Made by a program: the position numbers and the translations under genes
Notes under the pieces: generated by a model
The model's database searches: none
Told to the model about the DNA's origin: nothing
Seen by the model: only the letters and a program-made list of their open reading frames with translations
Shown here: positions 12,401 through 23,340 of the stretch, in pieces
Position numbering within the stretch: position 1 is the first letter of the stretch
Layout of the letters: every line of letters starts with the position of its first letter
Assembly (NCBI GenBank): GCA_037447655.1
Contig: JBBHKE010001544.1
Span: 257,970-321,969 of the forward strand
Direction: 5' to 3'
Source of the DNA: Zygnema cylindricum
Lineage: Eukaryota; Streptophyta; Zygnematophyceae; Zygnematales; Zygnemataceae
DNA: 64,000 nucleotides

Positions 12401-15400
12401 GCATCACTGTCTCTGGCTTAGTATAATCTTTTAGTGTCACGGAAAATGTGTTGATAAGCTTTTCTTTTCCTTTTTGTGTTTTACGCAGATTACGTTTAAA
12501 AGTGAAGAGGCCGAGGTATATTCGGCGGTGTTCCAAAAGCATGGAGTGACACCTCATCAGTTTGAAAAGTTGATGCGAAAGGCGGGTGCTATGTGGGTTG
12601 ATTTACCTGCTGGACATGTGGTGAGTGGGAGGAGGAAATTAGAAGAAAGACGGCTACCAAAATTTAAAAATGACCTGGTTGTTTGGTTGTTTCTGTGGCA
12701 AAATTATAAAGTAAATCTGTTGTTTCGTTATTTTTGTGGAGTGGGTTGGGAATGTGAAGTATCTTAGCAAGTTTCAATGGCACTGGTTTGTTCTTCTCTT
12801 GAAATGTTGCTGGTATTAGAAAAAGTGCACAAATAAGGAGCCTTATTGATGTATAGTCTTTACAGATTGGAAAGGTATAAGAAGTGGAAACACATTATAG
12901 TGTAACTGGTTACGTGTAAGAGGTGGAAACATATTAAAACGTAAAACTTGCGTAGATATCATTTCTCATGAAAATGAATGTTTGGTGTTATTTTTGTGAA
13001 TTGAACATGTTTTCTTTAAGGTTTAAAGCACCTGCAAAACATTTTTGAAGGTCAACTGCATTTCAAGAAACCTTGTCACCAGCGAGGATATGTGGATTTA
13101 GCTAGTGTTGTAGATCGAACGAATTCAAGGTCGATATATAGTGACATCAGTATTTATAAACACTTGACCTTGAAAATTCGAAATTTATTGAGTTTGCTGA
13201 CAAATATCAATAAATTGATAATTTTTGACAATCGACCGATAGCCGTATGGTAATCTAATCTTACCAGACAAAATGCATATCCGGCCAAATCTTCACCGGG
13301 CAGTTGATTGGCCTGAAATTTTGCGTACAAAATCTCAAAAGTAACGATCGAGGTACGAAGTCAAACATTGGAACATATTGATTATGGTACAGTACAGTGT
13401 AGCGTACCATATTCTTCTCAGCCTCGACGTCTTAAAATAAAAGCGGCACGATTCATCAATTATCGAGACCCCCTAACAACGTATTTATTGATTTTGGGCA
13501 AGACCTGCTCGATATTTAGCCCTTCGATGTGGTAGCCAATAGAGGTCTCGGTTTCGCTATCTTTGGGCATAATATGATTTATATGATTTTATTTGATTCT
13601 ATTTTATGGCTGTGGGGATACAGATTCTCAAAGAAGGAGATCTCGTCGATTTTGTGAGTGTCGTTGTCAGGTGTGTGCTGTGCGATAGAGACAATGGACC
13701 AGTACTTCTATATTTGGCCTGTTATAAATTGTATTTTTTCAGGCAGTTATAGTTTTATTGACATAATATGTTTCTGGGTGAAGGCGTGCTCTAAATTCTT
13801 GTAAGATTATGTATCACCTTGTTTTTTTAAGTAGCATTCATGTATCTTTGAGTTTGAGTTCATGCTCCTTTGCGTCTTTTTGGTTTTACTTGTTGTGTCT
13901 CTCTTGTCTTTTTTGTTTCTTTTTTTAACTCTGATTTTTCTTTATATTTTTGTTCAATGTTCACCTGGTTCTATTGGTCATTTCTTTGTCTGAGACGTGA
14001 TAAACATGACATTCTTGTGAACCACTTGTCTCTTCTTTAAATAGTTTAGGAGTTGAACCAAAAAGTCGTATTGTCATTGTCATATCTGTAGTCTCTAACA
14101 TTGTACCCAAAAACTGAGAACAATTGCATGCTAGAATGATGTGACTGCCATAATGGACATTCAACAATTGACAATTGAATTTATTGCTACGATTGGCTTT
14201 AATTGAATCAAAGGGATTCTGTTCAGTGTAGAGGGAGAGCAGAAGTGAGCAAAAATGGAGAGGTCGTAGGTGGAATGGGTATCGGTTGTCTCGTGGGCGA
14301 AACTTCTTTGTTGATGGAGGGACACCTGGCAGGCCATACAGTCGTCACTTCAGAGGCCACTCGAATCGTCACGTGGCCTCGCTGCAAGTAAGTTTTTTTG
14401 TCGTTATGTAGGTTGTTTATGTTCGTATTTATGTCCATTTATGTTTGTGGAATAAAATCTTAGTAGTGAACTACGGGCTTATCATAAAGTGGTTAAATAC
14501 AAATTTTATGATACTTGTGTAATGCATGTATAATAGGGAGTATAATAATGTCAGCGTCAAACGTACGTCTTCTTGAGTTCAGATGGACTGAATGTTAAAC
14601 CCTCAAAATTAAGGTCAATGGGCAAAAAATCGCCTGCCGTTTAATCAGGGTTCTGAATTAGGATTCTCTTGGTGTGCATTTCAACCCTTATTTAAATCTA
14701 TGGGCTAATTTCTCATTAAAAATATAATACTCCTTTAACGCTTATGAAAAGGGCACACAGAACCGTATTTTTTAACTAAAAATAAAATGTATATTTGTCT
14801 GTTATGAAGAACTATATGGAGTTAGCAAAGTGCTGAAAGTGGTGATGGAAGTGAATGGAAGGAGAATTGCTCTCCAACTGTTTGGTTTTCTTACTGTCAC
14901 TCTGATGTGTTTAGCACTTTTAGTTCTTCACCTGTCCCTTTTCTTCCTTCACTTCCTATCCTTCTACCTCTGTGCTTCAGCTCTTTTGGATCCCCCCTAA
15001 CTCTCTACTTCTCAAGTCCTCTGTATCCACTCCAATTCTTTTTTGCACTATTTCTCTACCTCCTTGTACCTTTAGCTCTCTCTATCTCTCTGTCGCTTCT
15101 CTCCATTTTTTCTTCACTACTCTACCACTCTCTTCTCCAATTTCTTTAACTGTACCCCTCCGCATTTCCAACACGCTAGTTAGCCTTCTAGGTTGAATCG
15201 AAGGTTAAACCTGAGTGGTAGGTCGCGATATTCAAGAAGCTCTACAAGATGTTTAAGGTTGTTTACCAGGCTGTTTAAGGCTCTTTACGGCTCTTTTGGG
15301 CTGTTTTAAGTCTTTCTAATGCTGTTTTAAGTCTTTCTAATGCTGTTTTAAGTCTTCTTAAGGCTTTGTAAAGGCTGGTCTAGGGCTTTTCTATGCTGTT

Positions 15401-16803
15401 TAAGCCTTTCTAACGTTTTTCAAGGCTGTTTTCTTCTGCCCTTGTGATTTGTTGCTAGACTGAGTCAAATGCTCGCAGGCGATCAGAACCTTCTCCTTTG
15501 TGCCGCTCAGGTCATCAATAGTGATCTTTCCTCCAAGCTTAATAACTCTGCAAACCTCTCAAATCAAGCTAAGATTCTGGAGACATACCAGGTGAGTTAC
15601 TAACCATATGTTTGAAGTTGACGACAGTTTTCTGCTTACATCTTGACATTTGTATTTAAAAAAAAACATCTCTCTGGAGACCATACCAGGTGACTTTTTA
15701 ACCATATGTTTGAAGCATAGTTCAAACGTATGGAAAAAGTTGGAAACACTATATGTGATTACCCTGTACTAAACCCGCATCATATGGTTTATTTGAGTAT
15801 AATACGTGTATATAGTATGGTGAAAATACATACAGATTCCTTTTTTTTTTGTACATTTGAACTATAGTTCGAAGCTGACGATGGAACAAAATTTTATGCC
15901 TAGGTATTGACATTTAAAACAAACAAGCAGACCTCCAAACAATTATTTCTCTCAGGAAAAGAAAAAGATTCAGATTTTCCTCCTTTTATTTGATATACAG
16001 GATGTGATGAAAGGCATCACTGCCGATGGTCTTATCCACCCGGTCGAGAAGAGAGCCCTTAGAGAATATCGAACCACACACCATATTTCTCAGGCTCAAG
16101 TATGTGCTATTTTCTGGCCCTCACCCCTTGTCGTTTATCGTTTCTTGAAATCTAGTGGTTTAGAGATTTGCCATGTATATTATTAACAGCAATTCAGTCA
16201 ACGGAAGTTTACAGAAAAAGTCATTTGTCCTTTTAATAAAAGGAAGTTCCACGGCAATTCGTTGTCCGTCGAAAAAAAAAAAATAACTTCAATTCATTAA
16301 TCTGTCTAATGAAAATTTGTTCGCGGTTTTATTCATTTAACCTTCTAGAAAAAGGTACTGCAATTCATTTATCCGTCTAAAAAAAAGGAAGTTTTAGGGG
16401 AAATTCATTTATCCTTCTAAAAAAAAGGAAGTTTTAGGGAAAATTCATTTATCCTTCAAAAAAAAAGGAAGTTTTAGGGAAAAATTATTTATCCTTCTTA
16501 AAAAGTTGTATATTGACTTCCATGTTTCAGCATTTGGAGGCAGTCAAAATGTGTGGATGGACTCCCGAAGAGTTTGAAGACGGTGCTAAACTTGACATGC
16601 ATAAACCCCATTTTTCCCTTCGACAATCCATCGATAAATTTAATCGCAATATTGCTATTGTTGTCGGAACTGTTGCTCACCCATACTCTCATCGCCCGCA
16701 CTCCAATTCTAATAATAACACCGAAATAATGAGGCAAACTAATAATAATGACACTCAATTGGGACCGTCGTCTCAACCTGTCGGTCCTTCAACAGCTCTT
16801 TGA
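9499..16803 (+). CDS. Popeye/cyclic-nucleotide-binding-type membrane protein
   Basis: Seven exons chain in phase: 9499-10344, 12489-12620, 13624-13670, 14232-14387, 15459-15591, 16001-16099, 16531-16803 (561 aa). The N-terminal ~190 residues are Ser-rich and could be an organelle leader; later Met codons are possible starts. Hydrophobic segments follow (MLLVLGHTASLFGVLALF and the LRTFMVCGSC...FNIL block), then FICLNIFQ. This order resembles the three-helix Popeye start. The soluble part reads VYSAVFQKHGVTPHQFEKL, WVDLPAGHVILKEGD, RGRAEVSKNGEVVG, VGETSLL and AGHTVVTSEATRIVTWPR, a jelly-roll CNMP/Popeye fold; the usual Arg of the phosphate cassette is not evident. The C-terminus adds IHPVEKRALREYRTTH and HLEAVKMCGWTPEEFEDG, a module I recall from algal proteins but cannot name, then an Asn/Ser-rich tail. 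Popeye proteins bind cAMP at membranes in animals. Generic CNBD protein is the alternative name. Confidence 0.75.
10350..10900. repeat. Popeye-gene intron 1: TTGTCA microsatellite and exon-edge copies
   Basis: CATTGTCATTGT units at about 10425-10570. Copies of the end of exon 1 and its donor occur at 10628-10690, 10727-10765 (TTAAACATTTTTCAGGTGTG) and 10841-10899 (ATTCCTGCCACCTGGGAATC). Confidence 0.85.
15240..15440. repeat. Intronic array of GCTGTTTTAAGTCTTTCTAA units
   Basis: Around 20-bp units precede the acceptor of the exon at 15459 in the Popeye-type gene. Confidence 0.75.
15714..15876. mobile_element. MITE family 2 copy in Popeye-gene intron
   Basis: CATAGTTCAAACGTATGG and GTTGGAAACACTATATGTG at the left; ACATTTGAACTATAG at the right. 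Confidence 0.75.
16190..16505. repeat. Intronic array of GGAAGTTTTAGGGAAAATTC units
   Basis: About six copies of a ~50-bp unit ending ATTTATCCTTC with A runs, in the last intron of the Popeye-type gene. Confidence 0.8.
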
Positions 16804-18425
16804 TATGTTTACATACAGAGAAAAAAGTAGTTGAAATTAACAGTTAACTTATTGAAGATTTTTTATGTATTTGTTTTATCTATGGTTTATATCTCCTAAC
16901 CAATAAGCCTGTATTGGAGGAAAAAAAAATATCGTGGGCTATATTTGCTCATATGACGAAATCCTCCAATGTCATTTAGCTTTCCCGATCTTTCAAAATT
17001 TATCAAAATAATTGATGAAGATATCGTTTTATTAAATGGGGAAAAAGGTGGTTTTTCCACGGTCCGATGTTGTTGGTTACAATAAAACCATTAACGAGTA
17101 TACCTTGTTGAGGACAATGCCTCAAGATTTATGACGAAACCTATTTTTAGAGTACTCGAGGATTATAATTTATCATCTCTTGAAAGAAGTGGTAATGTAG
17201 ATATATATGGCTTACTTCGGCAGATTTATGATGCTATTCTTAAATGTAATTGACGGTAGTCTAGTCAATTTGATAGAAACCAGACACATTTATAATACTT
17301 TGGAAGGTAGTTTTTGTTGTGGCTAAAAATGTCTATGGTTGCACTGAAGGATGACTCATATAGTGACAAATGGGTGTAAGATCCTACATTCAAACGGTTT
17401 TGTTTATTCCTTTTTGGTTGCGTTATTTATTGCATAGATGAAGTATGTGAAAACAATTATAAACGCTATTTGTGGTTGCCCTGTACTTTATCCATATTAT
17501 ACCGTATATGAGTGAGTTAACCTCATATCGTTTTTATATTTTTTTTGCACCTGTGAGACTATGGGCTATTTGTCTGCATGGTGGATTGTAACGTATGTAC
17601 ATTTTTCTGACTAGTTTGTGAATCGTGATCTTGGATTAACAACAAAAACCCCTAGTATCTAATTTGAAACAAGAGAATATGCTAGATGACCATCTAAGAT
17701 GGCCCACTTAAGCTGAGCCATTTTGGAGATAAAAATTAAAAAGGAATTGAGAACGTTGTTAGTGTTAATATTGGTACTTTGGTGAGAGGCGTGCGAGACA
17801 AGTAACTGTAGAAAAAACTTGAAAATGTGAGTCAGTGTACCATATTAATTACATAGCAGGATTTTATAGTTTTTTTGCATGTTCAAAATTGTATATTAAA
17901 TTTTGACGCTTTGTTATTGAAAAAATTTCAAAATGAGAAAAGAGTTTGACCAGATTTTGTCATTTATCGGGTCGCGGTGATATGTCAGATGTCCCTGTTG
18001 TTATTTTCAGTGCTTCATGTCCTATGCTTGTCACGCCAGCCTTGTTTCTCAAGTGGTATGTGTATATGTATCTTACTGACCGATGACGTAACTGTACTTG
18101 TGAGTTTTAATTCCTTTTTAGATCCAGCTTGTCGCTATGTCTCTCTTCGTATTTTCATTTACAAAGTTCAGTATTTCGAAAATCTGTATTCCGACTAAGA
18201 TATCGATAATGACTAGTCGTGAACAGTTATGCCGTATGTTACTGTAGAGATTGATCACCATTATACTATAAAATTCCAAAAATAGACCTTCCCATTTGCA
18301 TACTTCTACTTTGTATTACCAAACATTGTATAATATACAAAAGCTCAACGCCAACCAAATGTTAAAAGAACAAATATTCAGCCTTCAAGATCATTGTATA
18401 CAAAATAACAATCCGTCCTATTGCA
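16804..18425. other. Gene-free interval after the Popeye-type gene
   Basis: Holds the 3' UTR of that gene and one MITE relic (17432-17563). The open frame at 17977-18198 has no family motif or codon signal I trust. Confidence 0.5.
17432..17563. mobile_element. MITE family 2 relic
   Basis: GTGAAAACAATTATAAACGC and GTGGTTGCCCTGTAC at the left; decayed right end GCACCTGTGAGACTATGG. Confidence 0.55.
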
Positions 18426-18575
18426 GTGGGCGAGGTTTTGTACCGATTGGTGGCCCGTGCCATTTGCATCCAGCTCCAGCCCGCTTTCCATGATTATTTC
18501 TCTCCTCATCAGTTCGGAGTGGCAACCCGGGGGGGTTGTGAGGCCGTGGTCCACGGGATCCGGGCTTTGTTAGAC
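18426..18575 (+). pseudogene. Fragment of the same reverse transcriptase family
   Basis: About 150 bp encodes GEVLYRLVARAICIQLQPA and FSPHQFGVATRGGCEAVVHG in frame, closely matching 53800-53920 of the large element but on the plus strand. Flanks are unrelated. A short relic with no full domain. Confidence 0.85.
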
Positions 18576-18889
18576 TGCAAAATGTATAAAAGTTTTGTCG
18601 TATGATTACTTCGTACGCAGGTACATGGTACGTAAGTCAAGATTTGAAGTTAAGTTTGTCGGTGCTAAATATCTGAAAGATATTCAATATCGGATCGTAG
18701 CTTGCGTGGCGCCAGTCAATTTAAAACACGTGGCTTACAGACTCTACGTGATGGAACATCGACCCGGTCTGTAAAGTTTGCCGTACAATTACAGAAACGT
18801 ATGATGGAACTTCACCCTTAGCGTAAATCACTGTAATTATTCCTATACTTTAAAGAAACCTGTACGCTAATAGCGATTGGCGGTGTACT

Positions 18890-19125
18890 GTACACCGTGA
18901 ATCGTTATTAGGGTTAATGTTTTTTTCGCCACTTAAAACATCTTTCCTCTGTACACACTTGTCGGATTGTAGATCTGACGGTTGCGATTGAAGGATAAGA
19001 TTCCCACCTTCCGATTGGCGGTCTCAAATTGAAAATCGGGCATGTGTGTACGGAGAAAATATGTTTTGACATTTTAAGTGACCAAAAAAATATTAACCCT
19101 AATAGTCTAATTGCGATACACGGTT
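18890..19125. mobile_element. MITE family 1, copy 2
   Basis: Left ACACCGTGAATCGTTATTAG, TTTTTTTCGCCACTTAAAAC; right ATTAACCCTAATAG and GATACACGGT. A partial extra end lies at 18863-18888. Confidence 0.82.
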
Positions 19126-19237
19126 GCTCTGTCCCTTCCTTTTAGCTTCTTTTCGCAGTTTTCAAAGGTCAACAATGTCGTACAAACAAACAGTTGCCGG
19201 TGTCCAAAAGGGGACACGTGTGCATGGAGAAAGTTCC

Positions 19238-19470
19238 GTGCGCACGGATAAATAAAGTGCGCACGGTAAAAATAAGGTGCGCAAAGATAAAATAAGGTGC
19301 GCAAAGATAAAATAAGGTGCGCAAAGATAAAATAAGGTGCGCACGGTAAAAAATAAGGTGCGCACGGCTAAAAGGTGCGCACGGTAAAAAATAAGGTGCG
19401 CACGGCTAAAATAAGGTGCGCACGGATAAAATAAGGTGCGCACGGTAAAAATAAGGTGCGCACGGTGAAA
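19238..19470. repeat. Array of GGTGCGCACGGTAAAATAA units upstream of the acetyltransferase
   Basis: About twelve units of 17-21 bp, most with the self-complementary octamer GTGCGCAC, ending some 210 bp before the acetyltransferase start. Confidence 0.9.
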
Positions 19471-19655
19471 AGCTGATTTAAAGTAAAATTCATTCAATTC
19501 GCTGGAACTTTTATAACATTTAATGATTTAAAAAAACAATACCCTCACTTTCCTTCTCCCTCTCCCACACTCTCCCTCTCTCTCTCACTCTCCCTCTCTC
19601 TCATACTTTCTTTTTTTTCTTTTGTCTCCGAATCGACCTCGCCCTTGTGCTTACT

Positions 19656-19678
19656 TCCACGTGTCTTAATCTCGACTC
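19656..19678 (+). promoter_or_regulatory. G-box just upstream of acetyltransferase start
   Basis: CACGTG lies at 19658-19663 inside CCACGTGTC, about 16 bp before the ATG and therefore within or near the 5' UTR. The identical 9-mer occurs in the 9.1-kb divergent promoter. Function is inferred only from the core. Confidence 0.35.
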
Positions 19679-21401
19679 ATGGCGGAAAAGTCGGAGAAGG
19701 AGCTTATGCTTGCGGGAGAATTTTATGACAGCTGGTGCGCTTCTCCCTCTCTCATCCTATTCTCTCTCTCCTCTCTCTCTCTCTCAAACTTGAAGATAAA
19801 CTTATTTTTAAAGGAATCTGGCAGGAATGTTTTGTTAAAAGAATCGTAAAAAGTATTGTAAAAAGACAAATCTTTCCTTTTAGTCCTTTCACTCCCTTTA
19901 GTTGTTTGTAACAGGACAAAATTCACTTTATTTTAGTCCTTTTAGTCCTTTCGGCCTTTCACTCCTTTTATTTTTTTGTAAAAGGATTAGTTTAAAAAAA
20001 AAACCTAAAGACAAAAAAAACAAATTAAGAACAAAAAATATTTAAAAAATTTCCTTCATCCCTCTCCCTAAAAAAACCCTAATCCTCATCATAAACTCAG
20101 GGCACTAGGGGGTGCAGTGTTGAGGAGGGAGGGAGGGAGGGAGGGAGGAAACAAAATGTGAATTAAAAAACGGGCGTAAATGTGGTTGCAGGGACCCTGA
20201 GCTGGTGGAGTTAAGGGATAAAGCTTTGAATCTTACAGGAGAGTTCAACAATACATGGGATAGAGCGAAGAGAGAGAGTGTGGTGAGACAACTATTTGGA
20301 AGTTTGGGCAAAAATCCGTACATTACTCCTCCCTTCAATTGTGACTATGGTACCTTCATATTTGCAGGTAAAGGATTGGTTGTACCTTTTAAATCCACTC
20401 AAAATGTTGTTGAAGATTTTGAGTACTTTTTTTAGCACAAAAGTGGTTTCCTTGATTGGTGTTTTTCTGCATTCATAAAAGCTGTTGAAATTTTGATTAG
20501 TTTTTAGTGTAAAAGTGATTACTTTTGTTGGTGGTTTTAAGTATTTTACTAACTTTTTCTGATCTTTTGGCTGTCCTGATCATTGGTGTTTATTAGGGCT
20601 TCAAAATCCTTAATTGCATTAGTTATCACAATGTGTTTTTCCATATCAGAAAAAAGTAATTGTTTGATTAATTTGTTGGTGAATTGATTTAGGTGTGTTA
20701 TCAAACAGGTCTTACAGTTAGAATATTTATAGAATTTCTGACTTTGAGCAAGGAGGCTGTGTCTCTTATTTCTCTTTAAAAGAGTTCTATTTTTGGTTCT
20801 TGGTTCATTTGACAACACTTCAATACACCGTACAGTCATTGCCGTCAAAATGTATAAATATTGCTGACCGTTGTTTGGTCAGTTTCCTTCTTGTCTTTCT
20901 TTGTTTTCAGCAAAGTTGATGTTTTTCATTGGCACTATTTTCCATCTTGTCTTTCTTTTTTTTTTCATTGGGCAAAGTTGATATTTTTCATCGGCACTAT
21001 TCTCCCCCCCGACTTTCTCTTTTCTTTGCAAAAGTTGACATCTTCCCTCGGTACTGTGAACAGGCGATAACTTTTACGCAAACTTTGGCTGTGTCATCCT
21101 CGACTGCAACAAAGTTATTATTGGCGATGATGTCAAGTTTGGACCGAACGTGCATTTGTATGCCGCGACTCACCCCACGGATCCCGAGCTTCGTATAAGT
21201 GGCAAAGAGATGGCATATCCGATAACTATTGGGAACGGTGTATGGATAGGAGGCCAGGCGGTGATTTGTCCGGGAGTGACTATTGGAGACGGGAGCACTA
21301 TTGGAGCGGGAAGTGTTGTGACTCGCGACATTCCTCCTCGAAGTGTGGCAGCTGGTAATCCTGCTCGAGTTATTCGCACCATTCCTCTCCCAACTGCTTG
21401 A
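19679..21401 (+). CDS. Hexapeptide-repeat sugar O-acetyltransferase (maltose acetyltransferase type)
   Basis: Three exons: 19679-19734, 20192-20349, 21064-21401; 183 aa, the usual size of bacterial Maa/NodL enzymes, which move acetyl from acetyl-CoA to a sugar hydroxyl. The N-terminal Mac domain is seen (EKELMLAGEFYDSW-DPELVELRDKA), then ITPPFNCDYG, then the left-handed beta-helix with NFYANFGCVILD, the catalytic-His segment YAATHPTDP, GNGVWIGGQAVICPGVTIGD, and AAGNPARVIR. Exon joins are in phase. About six residues (a YNIxxG strand in the family) are absent between CDYG and DNFYANF, so a micro-exon may have been missed or the strand is lost. No plastid leader is evident. The gene is probably of bacterial origin in the distant past, now with introns. 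Substrate unknown. Confidence 0.85.
20880..21063. repeat. Triplicated pyrimidine-plus-AAAGTTGA unit before exon 3
   Basis: Three ~70-bp units with AAAGTTGATNTTTTTCATYGG directly upstream of the acetyltransferase exon 3 acceptor; the last one supplies its pyrimidine tract. Confidence 0.7.
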
Positions 21402-21625
21402 GTATTAGATGTTTACAAAGACAGTTTCCTCTCATAACTGCTTGAGTATTACATAATTGCATAAACAATTTCCTTTCCCAACTGCCTGATTGTTTATATA
21501 ATCACAAAGATGCTTGGGTATTACATAATTGCAAAGACAATTTCCTAATCCGAACTGCCTAAGTGTTACACAAGTACATAGACAGTTTCCTCTCTCTCAA
21601 ATGCCCAAGTATTACATAGACATTT
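21381..21625. repeat. Stop-codon-anchored tandem repeat in acetyltransferase 3' UTR
   Basis: Five diverged units of about 45-60 bp, TTCCTCTCCCAACTGCTTGA-GTATTACATA. The first contains the last codons and TGA stop of the gene; the rest lie in the 3' UTR. Confidence 0.85.
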
Positions 21626-23340
21626 TTTTCTATAACTATCGTTGATCTTCAACTGCATGTATTGTACCTCATCAGAGGCATACCAAAAAAACTTATTGTG
21701 AGGCAAGGTCTTAAGAGGGATAAGCTCAACGAACTCTGTGGTAAATGTGCAATTATAGCAGTTTCATCTTAGTATGGAAACGGGATAATCAATTAGGAGA
21801 TAGGGAGGAAGGTTTGGTATCTTATCACGAGTGGGAAAATCCCTATTTTATTCACCATGTCGGAAAAGATTAGTTCCATGCCTATAGAGAAAGTGGATAC
21901 AAATGAGGAGATTTGTGGCGAAAAACGAGAATGTTTCAAGGATTTACAATTTACCTTTTTGGAGTTTGTGGTCTTGGGAACCATTTTCTTAAGCCGGTTC
22001 ACGTGGTCATTGCAATGCATTTGAGATATAATCCACTTGTAATTTATTATCGTTGTAATTTATTAACGTTGTGATTTGTTTTTCCTTTGTAAAGTGAGTT
22101 TCCTCATGTTGTTGGGAGAAAGAGCCAATTTATTAGTGTGGAGATGTGAGTGGAAGAAAGAAAGACCTGTTTATCTTTTTGAGGAAATGGCAACAACCTC
22201 CTTACATCCTTTCCCTTGATTAAACGTTTCAAGGCTGATATGTTGATGTTGTACTATTAATTCAAAGAGTCCGTTAAATATACATTAAAGGGTTATTATA
22301 GTTACCTCCATATTTTCAAAGTAGAATGTTTAACAAGTTTGTAGAGTTGTATTCGTGGTACAAGAAACATTTAAAACACATTGGTTTAAAGAAAAGCTTA
22401 ACTTCAAGGACTAACACTTATTTGCTTTTAATTTGGTGAGGTAGTATTAACCATATGTGATTTGAGTCAATTCTTTGATTTACACGGAAATTTTTTGCGA
22501 CATACACAAATTTAAATAGGAGATCTGTTGAATTTCTATGTGTACAAAATAAACCTCGTGATTGACATGAAACAATGTACTATGTACAAAAAAACTAATA
22601 TAGTATGTAGTTGGAAATCTTAAAATTATTTGAACACGAAGGTGCAGGCTACACCGCTAATCGTTATTAGTGTTAAACTTTTTTCGCCACTGATACACTT
22701 TTTCTTCGTGCACACAATCGGAGATCGCCAATAGGAAGGTGAGAATCTCGCCTTCCAATAGCGACGATTGGATTGACAATCCGACAAGTGTGCTCGAGGA
22801 AAAGATGTTTTAAGTGGCGAAACTAATAACGATTAGCGACATGTGCTGGAGTGCTATAACTGTAATCAGTTGTAACTAAATTCGGTTCAAATAAATCGGT
22901 CTTATGGCATGTTTAGCAGACTGTTTTGCATTAATAATACAGCCATAAAGTTTAGTAAAAAATAAAAACAATTCAATCCACAAAAAGATAGGTTAATAAA
23001 CTGAATCGGTTTTTATACAACAAGGTTACATATAGATGTAAATTTTATAAAACTGAACGGAATTCCTTCCACGAAAAAAAAGTTAAAGAACTTCTCCCTA
23101 TTCCAAATACCTGAAATATCAAGTTTAAAACCTATAGATCTTATAACTAGCAAAAGGTTTATCAAAAAACTATCTATGCCTATTTGAACAACCAAATGTC
23201 AACTACAAACTTATACAGGAAACCGAGAACTTTCGATAAAGAAAATTAATACACCCAGAGGAAAAAATAAAGGCAATAACAACAGCACTCACTGCAATAA
23301 CACCGTGTAACTAATAACAATATAACTATTAAATAAAAAA
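21626..23340. other. Gene-free interval between acetyltransferase and kinase
   Basis: Between the two converging genes; holds their 3' UTRs and one MITE (22650-22847). No other coding supported. Confidence 0.5.
22650..22847. mobile_element. MITE family 1, copy 3
   Basis: Left TACACCGCTAATCGTTATTAG, TTTTTTCGCCACTGATAC; right GTTTTAAGTGGCGAAACTAA and ACGATTAGCGAC. Confidence 0.82.

Noticed and set aside
17977-18198. 73-codon open frame as a gene
   Set aside because: No motif, no splice or promoter context; chance length in AT-rich DNA.
19162-19497. Minus-strand frame with repeated RTLFYPCAPYF
   Set aside because: Read-through of the GTGCGCAC array; no start context or homology.
20350-21063. 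Micro-exon encoding YNIxxG in the acetyltransferase intron
   Set aside because: Searched for a phase-compatible AG-18nt-GT segment and found none convincing.
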